Source of the DNA: Gammaproteobacteria bacterium | GTDB taxonomy: Bacteria; Pseudomonadota; Gammaproteobacteria; Steroidobacterales; XN24 | Direction: 5' to 3' | DNA length: 49,190 bases | Assembly: GCA_029287575.1 (NCBI GenBank) | Contig: JARFQW010000062.1 | Coordinates: 1 to 49,190 of the forward strand | In this document: in pieces, positions 39,141 to 47,082 of the stretch | Layout of the letters: each line of letters begins with the position of its first letter | How positions within the stretch are numbered: the stretch's first letter is position 1 | Program-made: the position numbers and the translations under genes | Notes under the pieces: generated by a model | Database searches by the model: none | What the model saw: the letters and a program-made list of their open reading frames with translations, nothing else | What the model was told of the DNA's origin: nothing

Positions 39141-40468
39141 GCTCCGGATCCCATCAGTGCCCGCGTCCGCGTTCCGTACCTGGCGGCAAGGTCGCGATCG
39201 AGTCGCGTGCTCAGGCGGCGCCCGCCCACATAGACGGCGCTGATAGCCGAGCGGTCGGCCGCGGTGACGAGGGCATCCAGGGCGGCTGCCGGTCCATCGG
39301 ATCCGAGCAGATCCGGGCTTTCGGGATCCACCGTGACGAAGTCGGCGTAGTAACCCGGTGTGAGACGCCCCACCTCCATCCCCAGTGGCGCTGCACCGCC
39401 CTGGGCCAGGCGAGCCCATAGCGCGGCGCCGAGCCCGTCCGCATTCGCCAGACGGGCCCGGGCCCGCTCGGACAGGCGCTGGCCGTATTCGAGCAAACGC
39501 AGCTCCTCCACGGCATCCAGACGGACGTTGCTGTCGGAACCGAGAGCGAGCCGGCCGCCGGCGGCGGCAAATTCGGTGGCCGGAAAAATACCGTCGCCGA
39601 GATACGCCTCGGTCAGGGGACACAGCACCACGGTAGTTCCCGCATTGATCAGCGCCTGCCGTTCCGCCGCATCGGCATGGGTCGCGTGTATGACGTTCCA
39701 GCGTGGTCCGAGTTCGATGTTTCGCCCGAGCAGCGCAATCGGCCCGCAGCCGTAGCGTTCACGGCAGTCCGCCACTTCAGCGGGCTGCTCGGCCGCATGT
39801 ACGTGGATCGGCACGGTCTCGCCGAGCATCGCCGTGGCCCCGCCCACTAGCGCCTCGAGGCTTTCCGGCCGGACGGCCCGCAGCGAATGGATCGCGAAAC
39901 CCGGCGCATGACGGCCCAGGTCCTCGAGGGTCTGAAGAAATTCCTCGATGGTGGCGTGCAGAAAACGGGCCTGTTCGGGTCGCGCCGGTTTGCCGAAATT
40001 GCCGCATTCGTAATAGACGGGCAGCAGCCGGAGCCGAATTCCGGATTCAGCTGCCGCCTGGGCAATAATGGCGCCTGTCTCGGCGGGAGCCGTACCCGGA
40101 AGGCGGTGCAGATAATGAAACTCGGCCACCGAAGTGAACCCCGCGGCCAGCATGGCCGTGTATCCGGCCCGGGCGATCACCCGGAGATCTTCCGCCGATA
40201 CGCCGTTCGCGAGCCGGTACATGGCCTCTCGCCAGCTCCAGAACGTATCCTGGCCGGACCGGCCCTCGCCGTAGCCCGCAAGTGCGCGCTGGAACACGTG
40301 GCTGTGACCGTTGGGCATTCCCGGCAGAGCCAGCCACCCGTCCTCGGAGCCGTTCCCGTCCCATGTGGTCACCGCTTCGATACGGCCATCGTCGTCCACA
40401 TGAAGCTCGCGCTGTTCCTGCAGCCCGGCAGGCGAGAGAATGTGTCGAAAACGGAAGATCGCCGCCAT
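39137..40468 (-). CDS. hutF: Formimidoylglutamate deiminase
   Basis: Amidohydrolase releasing ammonia from formimidoylglutamate to give N-formylglutamate for HutG. 443 aa. Metal-binding GHSHVFQRAL (H55, H57), then FHYLHR, HVHAAEQPAEV, HATHAD and GSDSNVRLD in the expected order. Start is ATG 40468 with AGGA about 6 nt upstream; its ATG overlaps the divergent hutI ATG by 2 bp in the sequence CATG. Confidence 0.95.
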   Translation of the reverse strand: MAAIFRFRHILSPAGLQEQRELHVDDDGRIEAVTTWDGNGSEDGWLALPGMPNGHSHVFQRALAGYGEGRSGQDTFWSWREAMYRLANGVSAEDLRVIARAGYTAMLAAGFTSVAEFHYLHRLPGTAPAETGAIIAQAAAESGIRLRLLPVYYECGNFGKPARPEQARFLHATIEEFLQTLEDLGRHAPGFAIHSLRAVRPESLEALVGGATAMLGETVPIHVHAAEQPAEVADCRERYGCGPIALLGRNIELGPRWNVIHATHADAAERQALINAGTTVVLCPLTEAYLGDGIFPATEFAAAGGRLALGSDSNVRLDAVEELRLLEYGQRLSERARARLANADGLGAALWARLAQGGAAPLGMEVGRLTPGYYADFVTVDPESPDLLGSDGPAAALDALVTAADRSAISAVYVGGRRLSTRLDRDLAARYGTRTRALMGSGA

Positions 40469-41672
40469 GCATGACATCCTGTTCACCAATCTCCGATTGT
40501 ATCCGAGCACGCCCGGAGCCGAGACGGGCGCTGCCGATGCCCTGGCGGTTACGGACGGTCGAATCTCCGCCCTGGACGCCGGGGCGCCGGCCAGACGCCG
40601 GATCGATCTCGGCGGCCGCCTCGTGCTGCCCGGGTTCATCGACTGCCACACCCATGCGGTGTACGCCGGGAATCGCGCGCACGAGCATGCCATGCGCACC
40701 GCCGGCGCAAGCTACAAGGAGATCGCCGAGGCTGGGGGCGGGATCTTCAACACCGTCCAGGCGGTACGCAAGGCCAGCCTTGAACAACTGGTGGACGGCG
40801 CACTGCCGCGGCTGCTCACGCTGCTCGGCGAAGGTGTCACGAGGGTGGAAATAAAAAGCGGCTACGGCCTGGATACGGAAAGCGAGCTGAAAATGCTGCA
40901 CGCGATCGGGCGGCTCCGACAACTCACCCCCCAGCATCTCACCGCAACATTTCTCGGCGCACACTCGGTCCCGCCTGGTCGCGACAAATCCGATTATCTG
41001 AATGAGGTGATCGACGTGATGCTCCCGGCCGTCGTGAGCGAAGGCCTCGCCGACGCGGTGGATATTTTCGTCGAATCCATCGCCTTCGATGGTCAGGACC
41101 TTCAGCGGCTCTTCGCGGCCGCGGGTGGTGCGGGCCTGAAACTCCGCGCCCACGTGGGACAGCTGTCGGACATGCATGGCGTCCAGACGGCCGTGGCCGC
41201 CGGCGCACTGAGCTGTGACCACCTGGAGTACCTGGACGAGTCAGCGGTCCGGGCGATGGCTCGATCAGGTACCGTGGCGGTTCTCCTTCCAGGGGCCTTC
41301 TACATGCTCAGGGAAACCCGGAAACCACCGGTCGAACAGTTCCGGACCCACGGGGTGCGCATGGCGGTAGCCACCGATCTGAACCCCGGCTCTTCGCCCA
41401 TCGTCAGCCTGCTGGCCGTGATGCACATGAGCGCAGTCCTGTTCGGCCTGCGGCCCGAAGAGGTCGTGCATGGCGTTACCCGGCACGCGGCCGCTGCCCT
41501 TGGTCTGGACGACGGGGCGGGTACACTGGCGGTCGGGGCACCGGCGGATTTCTCGATCTGGAACATCGCGGATGTCGATCTGTTTTCCTATCAAATGGGC
41601 GGGCTGGGCCCGGATGCGGTGCTTATCGGCGGCCGGAGGGTGAGCGGCGTGTTGGAAGGCGCTACGACATGA
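40467..41672 (+). CDS. hutI: Imidazolonepropionase
   Basis: Zinc/iron amidohydrolase converting imidazolone-5-propionate to formimidoylglutamate. 401 aa. Metal-binding DCHTHAVYAGNR (H61, H63), IKSGYGLDTESELKML, FLGAHSVP, AHVGQLSDMHG and TDLNPGSSP are family landmarks. ATG 40467 follows a GGAAG site about 9 nt upstream, which lies inside hutF coding sequence. Coupled to hutH by a 4-nt overlap. Confidence 0.96.
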   Translation: MHDILFTNLRLYPSTPGAETGAADALAVTDGRISALDAGAPARRRIDLGGRLVLPGFIDCHTHAVYAGNRAHEHAMRTAGASYKEIAEAGGGIFNTVQAVRKASLEQLVDGALPRLLTLLGEGVTRVEIKSGYGLDTESELKMLHAIGRLRQLTPQHLTATFLGAHSVPPGRDKSDYLNEVIDVMLPAVVSEGLADAVDIFVESIAFDGQDLQRLFAAAGGAGLKLRAHVGQLSDMHGVQTAVAAGALSCDHLEYLDESAVRAMARSGTVAVLLPGAFYMLRETRKPPVEQFRTHGVRMAVATDLNPGSSPIVSLLAVMHMSAVLFGLRPEEVVHGVTRHAAAALGLDDGAGTLAVGAPADFSIWNIADVDLFSYQMGGLGPDAVLIGGRRVSGVLEGATT

Positions 41673-43180
41673 CGGCTCCCGGATTGAATCTGTCCGGGGG
41701 CGGGCTGCAACTGGCGGAGCTTTTTTCCTGGGAGGCATCCGGCGGCCCCGTGGCCTTGACGCCGGAGGCGGTCCGGCGGATGGAACAGAGCGTCGGTACG
41801 GTGCGCCGGGTCGTATCGTCCGGCGAGACCTCCTACGGCATCAACACCGGCTTCGGCGCGTTTGCCAACCGACAGATTTCCGCGGAGCAGGCAGAGCAAC
41901 TCCAGTACAACCTGGTTCGAAGCCACACCTGCGGCGTCGGGCCGGCGCTTCCGGATACCCTGGTCCGGCGCATTATGCTGCTGAAGGCGAACAGCCTCGC
42001 GGTCGGCTGTTCCGGCATCCGGCCGCTGGTGGTCGAGACCCTATTGGGGTTACTCAACGCCGGTGTCGTCCCGGTCATCCCCTCACAGGGGTCCGTAGGC
42101 GCTTCCGGAGACCTGGCCCCGCTGGCGCATCTGGCACTCGCCCTCATCGGGGAAGGCGAAGCGACTCTCGGGGGCGAACCGCTGCGTAACGGCGAGGTGC
42201 TCGATGCGGCCGGGCTTGCCCCGGTCACTCTGCAGCCGAAAGAGGGACTGGCCCTACTCAACGGAACCCAGGTCAGCGCCGCGCTCGCGCTGGAAGGCTA
42301 TCGCTTGGGAAGATTGCTGCTGGAGACCGCCATCGTGGCCGGCAGCCTCTCGGTGGAAGGTCTGGCCGGCAGCTTCGCGCCCTTCGATCCCCGCATTCAC
42401 GAAGCGCGCGGCCTGCCCGGGCAGATTCGCGTCGCCGAGGACTTTCGGGCCCTGCTGACGGCCAGCGAGATCAACGCCAGCCACAAGGACTGTGACCGGG
42501 TGCAGGATCCCTACGCGGTCCGTTGCATGCCCCAGGTTTTCGGGGCGGTTGCCGACACGCTGGACCACGCGGCCAGGGTGCTGGAGACTGAATCCAACGG
42601 GGTCTCGGACAATCCGCTGGTATTCGGCGACGAGGTGCTCTCCGGAGGGAACTTCCACGCCGAACCGGTGGGGTTCGTGGCCGATTTCATGGGCATCGCC
42701 GTAGCGGAACTTGCCAGCATGTCCGAGCGGCGGATCGACTTGCTTGCCCGGCGTGTAAACCCGAAACTGAACCTTTTTCTCGCAGCGGAGCCGGGCCTGG
42801 AATCGGGATTCATGATCGCCCACGTCACGTCGGCCGCGCTGGCTTCGGAGAACAAGACGATGGCTCACCCGGCCTCCGTTGACAGCATTCCCACGTCTGC
42901 GGGTCAGGAGGACCATGTCAGCATGGCGCCCTGGGCTGGCAGAAAGCTGCTGAATATCTGTGACAACACGGCAACGATTCTGGCCATTGAGCTCCTCGCG
43001 GCCACCCAGGCCATTGACGCACAGCGGCCGCTCAAGACCAGTGAGCCGCTGGAAGCAGTCTATGAACGAATTCGCGCAGTCGTGCCTCCGGTATCCGGAG
43101 ACCGCCGTCTCGACCGGGAAACCGGAGCCCTCAGGAATGCTGTCCTGGGAGCAAGATTCCGCCTGGAATCGGTTACGTAA
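41669..43180 (+). CDS. hutH: Histidine ammonia-lyase
   Basis: Deaminates histidine to urocanate, the entry step of the pathway. 503 aa. The ASG triad that self-cyclises to the MIO cofactor is A145-S146-G147 within GSVGASGDLAPL. YGINTGFGAFAN and the C-terminal SAGQEDHVSM segment are conserved. Overlaps hutI by ATGA. No HutC repressor gene or obvious site is found nearby. Confidence 0.97.
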   Translation: MTAPGLNLSGGGLQLAELFSWEASGGPVALTPEAVRRMEQSVGTVRRVVSSGETSYGINTGFGAFANRQISAEQAEQLQYNLVRSHTCGVGPALPDTLVRRIMLLKANSLAVGCSGIRPLVVETLLGLLNAGVVPVIPSQGSVGASGDLAPLAHLALALIGEGEATLGGEPLRNGEVLDAAGLAPVTLQPKEGLALLNGTQVSAALALEGYRLGRLLLETAIVAGSLSVEGLAGSFAPFDPRIHEARGLPGQIRVAEDFRALLTASEINASHKDCDRVQDPYAVRCMPQVFGAVADTLDHAARVLETESNGVSDNPLVFGDEVLSGGNFHAEPVGFVADFMGIAVAELASMSERRIDLLARRVNPKLNLFLAAEPGLESGFMIAHVTSAALASENKTMAHPASVDSIPTSAGQEDHVSMAPWAGRKLLNICDNTATILAIELLAATQAIDAQRPLKTSEPLEAVYERIRAVVPPVSGDRRLDRETGALRNAVLGARFRLESVT

Positions 43181-43237
43181 CCCCTTGTATCCGTTTCGCT
43201 TTTACATAACACCAGGGTTAGGCGAACGGGACGGGTG

Positions 43238-43253
43238 CGCGGTACACTCCGCG
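43238..43253 (+). promoter_or_regulatory. Palindrome enclosing a -10-like hexamer upstream of the zinc-knuckle gene
   Basis: CGCGG-TACACT-CCGCG: 5-bp arms enclose TACACT, 41 bp before the gene start, within the 113-bp gap after hutH. TACACT matches the -10 consensus at 4/6, and a weak TTAGGC lies 19 bp further up. Suggestive only. Confidence 0.3.
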
Positions 43254-43293
43254 AGCGGTCGGTGCCCTGGCCGCTGGGGGGAATAAGAAAAAG

Positions 43294-44010
43294 ATGCCCA
43301 TCTATGTGGACAAGGATGACCAGTTCCACCACGACCACGGTCAGCACTTTGCGCTAACGTGCCCGACCTGCGCGGTGTTCTCGCATATCACGCCGGTGTC
43401 GACGCCGCGGTTCTCCGAACTGGTGCGCTACAAACCGTCGGAGACCGGGCTGGTTTATCGATGTGATAACTGCAACTCACCGATTTTTCTGAAGTTTCCG
43501 GTAAAGAGCTATGCCGGGGACCAGGTGGAACTATCCAGCAACTACCAGGAGATCGAGCGTCCGACCGAAACGTTCGACTTCACGTACCTGCCGGAAGATA
43601 CCGAAACGCTGTTCCGCGAAGCGCTGTCCTGTTACTCGCAGAGCACCTTGAACGCGTTCGCCTCCATGTGCAGGCGAACCGTCAGCCACGTCTTCGCAGA
43701 CCTTGGCGACGCGGGCAGGATGCGGATATTCGAGCAGTGCAACGATATTCGGCAGATGGCGGATGTGGACGAGGAGACCTTCGACCTCGTTCGCAAGGTG
43801 CTTTTCGACAGCGACGGGTCCCGGGACTCGATACCGATCCTGAATTCGTCTCAGGCGGGTGTGCTGCTGGAGTTCATGCGCGACATTCTCTACGAATGCT
43901 ACGTGCGCAAGGGCAAGCTGCAGCAGGCCATGATGATGCGCCGGTTTTTCGCGGACGATCCCGAGGACGACCGTCCCGACGACCAGAGCCGCGCCCGCTC
44001 CGCCGGCTGA
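43294..44010 (+). CDS. Zinc-knuckle protein with DUF4145-like domain
   Basis: Function unknown. 238 aa, soluble. An N-terminal treble-clef-like zinc site is likely from two CxxC knuckles, CPTC (C23, C26) and CDNC (C57, C60). A helical part follows with FREALSCYSQSTLNAFASMCRR, reminiscent of DUF4145, then an Asp/Arg-rich tail. DUF4145-type domains are often linked to nuclease or defence proteins, but here the gene stands alone. ATG 43294 is preceded by a weak GGGGGAA site. It ends 6 bp from the convergent pepQ stop. Confidence 0.6.
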   Translation: MPIYVDKDDQFHHDHGQHFALTCPTCAVFSHITPVSTPRFSELVRYKPSETGLVYRCDNCNSPIFLKFPVKSYAGDQVELSSNYQEIERPTETFDFTYLPEDTETLFREALSCYSQSTLNAFASMCRRTVSHVFADLGDAGRMRIFEQCNDIRQMADVDEETFDLVRKVLFDSDGSRDSIPILNSSQAGVLLEFMRDILYECYVRKGKLQQAMMMRRFFADDPEDDRPDDQSRARSAG

Positions 44011-44016
44011 GGCCGC

Positions 44017-45342
44017 CTAGCCGGAGGTCCGGGAAAAAGCCTCGCGGGTCAGGTTGACGATGCCGGCGGAAGTGACGGCGACATCGTCCTCGATGCGTAC
44101 GCCGCCGAACGGGCGCAATCGTTCCACGAGGTCCCAGTTCACATCGGCCCCGCAAGACTTCGCCCGCAGCGGCGTAAGCAGCTGGTCAATAAAGTAGAGA
44201 CCGGGCTCGATGGTCAGCACGTTGCCGACTTCGATCGGACGGAGGTTCCTCAAGTACGGATGCCCGGCCGGCTGTTCGATGAGCGCTCCGGTGGGGTCCG
44301 CGAGCTTGCCGCCGGCATCATGAACCTGGAGCCCCAGGTGATGCCCGAGACCGTGGGGGAAAAACGCGAGGGTAATGCCGCGTTCGACCATGTCTTCGGG
44401 TTCGCCCCGAACGATTCCGAGGCCGCCGAGCACGCGCGCGATTTCCAGATGCGCCTGCTCATGGAGCCCGATATAGCTGTCACCGGCCCGGATGCCCGAG
44501 AGAACCCGGCGCTGCGCCGCGTCCATGGCCTCCACCAGATCGGCAAAGGAGCCCGCCGCCGCCGCCGTGGTCCGGGTGATATCGGCCGCGTAGCCATTGT
44601 GCGTGGCGCCCGCATCGATGAGAAACGAACGCAGGGGCTCCGGCGGACTGCGGTCGAGCCGGTCGTAGTGGAGGGTCGCGGCATGCTCATTGAGTGCCAC
44701 GATGTTGTTGTAGGGAAGTTCAGCTTCCATGTGGGCCGTAGCCTGGAGATAGGCCAGGTGGATGCCGTGCTCGGAGCGGCCATCCACAAATGCTCCTCTC
44801 GCCGCGACATGGCCACGGGCGGCCATGACATTGGCGGCGGCAAGACAGTCGATTTCATAGTCCGTCTTGTAAACGCGCTGGTAGTCCATCGCGGCGAGCA
44901 GCGGCGCGGGATTGAGCGCCGCCACACCCCAGTCCGCCAGCGCCTCCGCGCCGGCGCCAACCGCGGCGACGTTCGAAAGATCCGCCGGCAGATGCGCCCT
45001 GACCTCCGCCGGCGTATGCGCAACGCGGAGATCGAAGTGCTCGGTCCAGACTCCGGATGGCGCAACGGGCACGACGTGCCAGTAGTCCTTCGGCAGCAGG
45101 CAAACTGCCAGGGGCCTCGATCCGGGACGGACCAGGATCAGGCTGCCGGCATGATCGGCGGCGGGTATCCATTGCTGATAATACGGGTCGGAGCGAAACG
45201 GATAGGCCTGATCGTCACGAAAACGTAGGAGAGGCTGGCCGGAATAGATGATGAGATCGTCATAGGGCTGGTCCGCCAGCAGGTTTGCGTAGCGCGCCTG
45301 CAGGGCGGCATGATGATTCGCATAAAGATTATCGGCGTTCAT
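44017..45342 (-). CDS. pepQ: Xaa-Pro dipeptidase
   Basis: Metallopeptidase cleaving dipeptides with C-terminal proline. 441 aa, the length of the gammaproteobacterial enzyme. C-terminal pita-bread domain with metal ligands in IDAGATHNGYAADITRT, FFPHGLGHHLGLQVHD, TIEPGLYFI and GGVRIEDDV. N-terminal domain: DDLIIYSGQPLLRFRDDQAYPF. ATG 45342 has no Shine-Dalgarno; a TATAAT only 10 bp upstream implies a very short or absent leader. Confidence 0.95.
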   Translation of the reverse strand: MNADNLYANHHAALQARYANLLADQPYDDLIIYSGQPLLRFRDDQAYPFRSDPYYQQWIPAADHAGSLILVRPGSRPLAVCLLPKDYWHVVPVAPSGVWTEHFDLRVAHTPAEVRAHLPADLSNVAAVGAGAEALADWGVAALNPAPLLAAMDYQRVYKTDYEIDCLAAANVMAARGHVAARGAFVDGRSEHGIHLAYLQATAHMEAELPYNNIVALNEHAATLHYDRLDRSPPEPLRSFLIDAGATHNGYAADITRTTAAAAGSFADLVEAMDAAQRRVLSGIRAGDSYIGLHEQAHLEIARVLGGLGIVRGEPEDMVERGITLAFFPHGLGHHLGLQVHDAGGKLADPTGALIEQPAGHPYLRNLRPIEVGNVLTIEPGLYFIDQLLTPLRAKSCGADVNWDLVERLRPFGGVRIEDDVAVTSAGIVNLTREAFSRTSG

Positions 45343-45351
45343 GGGGCGGTT

Positions 45352-45357
45352 ATTATA
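45352..45357 (-). promoter_or_regulatory. Consensus -10 element adjacent to the pepQ start
   Basis: Minus-strand TATAAT ends 9 bp before the pepQ ATG, so transcription would start 2-4 nt before the start codon. The -35 region is unremarkable. It lies in the 100-bp gap shared with the divergent B12 gene. Confidence 0.45.
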
Positions 45358-45442
45358 GAGGGCTGTCCGGGTCGCCAGCGAAATTCGGGGGTATGGGCCG
45401 CCGCGTTAGTCTGACCGTCGGCCGGCCAATGGAGGCATCCAC

Positions 45443-46522
45443 GTGGAACAACAAAATCAGCTCGCCGCCACGGTCCTGGAAACCGGCGCTGCCGGACTGG
45501 GGTCCGCGGCCACGCTCAAGTTGCTCGAAAAAGAACCTGGCGCAGGTTCTGCCTTCGGCAAGGAGGCCTGGAGCCTGTGGAAGACTCACTTCGGAGATCA
45601 GGCCCTCGAGCTAGCCTCCGCCTTGCGGGCCGGCCAGCCGGAGCTTTTTACGCGAAGGGTCCGGTGGCATCGCTCGGCGTTTGCTGCCCGCGAAGTACCG
45701 GAGACCTTGCTGCTTTCCGCGATGCGAGCGCTGCGGGAAGTGGTTCAGGAGGAGCTCCCGCCGCAGTCGGCCGGCACCGCCATCTCCTGTCTGGATGCAG
45801 CAATAAATGACTTCGAGAGCGCCCCCGAAGAGACGCCTCAAACCATGCTCGACACGGCTATTCCGGCCCATCGGATCGCGGCCCGCTATGTCGAGGCGGT
45901 GCTGGACGGCGACGCCCGGGCCGCCATGAAACTCGTGCTCGACGCGGTGGCCGCGGGCACTCTGGACACGCGATCCGCGTGTCTGGACGTGTTGGTACCC
46001 GCCCAGCAGGAGTTCGGCCTTCGCTGGCACCTCGGCAAGCTGGGCATCGCGGAGGAGCACCTGGGAACGGCCACCACCCAGCGGCTCCTGACCTTGCTGA
46101 CCGCGGCTGCGGAACGGCCGGTGGTCAACGGCAAGACAGTGGTAGTCGCGGGCGTGGCCGGCGACCCTCACGACATGGGCGTGCGGCTTCTGGCAGATTT
46201 TCTGGAACTCGCGGGCTGGAACAACATCTGCCTTGGCGGCGATGTCCCGCCGGGTGAAATCGCTCGCGCGGTGCATGTGTTCGGGGCGGATCTTCTCGTG
46301 CTGTCGGCCACGCTGGGCCGGCATATCGAGCGGGTAAAGGAAACCATCGCTGCCCTGGGTTCCCGTGAAGACGACGCTGTGAAAGTCCTGGTGGGAGGAC
46401 ATGCCTTCACCGGCTCCGGGGACCTGTGGCGCACGGTGGGTGCCGATGGCTACGGCCGCTCGGCCGACGAGGCCGTCAGCCTCGCGCGTGACCTGGTCGG
46501 GCTGAACGCCGCTGAAAGCTAG
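45443..46522 (+). CDS. B12-binding protein with CarH-type light-sensor motif, no DNA-binding domain
   Basis: 359 aa. The C-terminal part (about 135-350) is a methylcobalamin-binding module: helical cap then Rossmann domain with DPHDMG (D241, H243, G246; H243 the lower axial ligand) and VLVGGH (318-320). The cap carries W195-H196 and E205-H206, the Wx9EH motif matching W131/H132/E141/H142 of the Thermus photoreceptor CarH. The N-terminal ~130 residues are helical and are not a MerR domain, so it cannot bind DNA like CarH. AerR-like antirepressors also have this layout. Start is GTG 45443 with GGAGG 8 nt upstream. Function in light sensing is inferred. Confidence 0.82.
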   Translation: MEQQNQLAATVLETGAAGLGSAATLKLLEKEPGAGSAFGKEAWSLWKTHFGDQALELASALRAGQPELFTRRVRWHRSAFAAREVPETLLLSAMRALREVVQEELPPQSAGTAISCLDAAINDFESAPEETPQTMLDTAIPAHRIAARYVEAVLDGDARAAMKLVLDAVAAGTLDTRSACLDVLVPAQQEFGLRWHLGKLGIAEEHLGTATTQRLLTLLTAAAERPVVNGKTVVVAGVAGDPHDMGVRLLADFLELAGWNNICLGGDVPPGEIARAVHVFGADLLVLSATLGRHIERVKETIAALGSREDDAVKVLVGGHAFTGSGDLWRTVGADGYGRSADEAVSLARDLVGLNAAES

Positions 46523-47082
46523 CGCTCTGCCGCGGATAGCGCCTCGATAGAGCGGATCTCCAGGCGAAACGGACCCGATTGCTTCCCCGCAATCAGCAAG
46601 CCCACCTGCCGGGCCGCGGCCCGCTCCAGGGTGCCCGCCTCCGGGACCGGGCGTCCGCGAAACACGGGGTTGAAATCCGCCAGCGGCAGGACGACATCCA
46701 TCCAGTCCTCGCCGGGAGCGAAACTCGACTGCCAGGTCACGCCGTCCAGCCGGTTTCCCGGTCTGAGCCTCAGCTGATAGGTCTTGCCGTCGCCGCGGAC
46801 CCGGATCCTGAGGGCCTCGGCCCCCGCCAGGCCGAGGTCGGCAGGGCTCCGGCGGACCGAGGCAAACCCGCCGCCAAAATCCAGGGACACGACCCCGGTG
46901 AACCGGGCAAAACCGGCGGTGTCGAATGCCAGTCCGCCTTCCGAGACGCCGCCCATCACCCGGTCGTGAACCGCGGCCCACCGGGACGTTTCCGCCGGAT
47001 CGGAAAAATCCGCGACCAGAGACTGTGCGTTGGCCATGGGATTCATGAGGGTCAGCAGTCCTGCGACAAGGAATCGGTTCAC
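46519..47082 (-). CDS. CIA30 family protein (exported)
   Basis: 187 aa with a signal peptide (about 1-19, ending MANAQS). The rest is a CIA30/galactose-binding-like beta-sandwich: [36 protein letters not shown] and [15 protein letters not shown] are the family landmarks. Mitochondrial CIA30 (NDUFAF1) helps assemble complex I; bacterial members have no settled function. The ATG overlaps the hutU stop by 4 nt, so it is co-translated with urocanase. Its stop shares CTAG with the convergent B12 gene. Confidence 0.85.
   Translation of the reverse strand: MNRFLVAGLLTLMNPMANAQSLVADFSDPAETSRWAAVHDRVMGGVSEGGLAFDTAGFARFTGVVSLDFGGGFASVRRSPADLGLAGAEALRIRVRGDGKTYQLRLRPGNRLDGVTWQSSFAPGEDWMDVVLPLADFNPVFRGRPVPEAGTLERAAARQVGLLIAGKQSGPFRLEIRSIEALSAAER

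Noticed and set aside
45443-46522. CarH-type MerR transcription factor
   Set aside because: The C-terminal B12 module fits, but the N-terminus has no MerR helix-turn-helix, so it was not called a CarH repressor.
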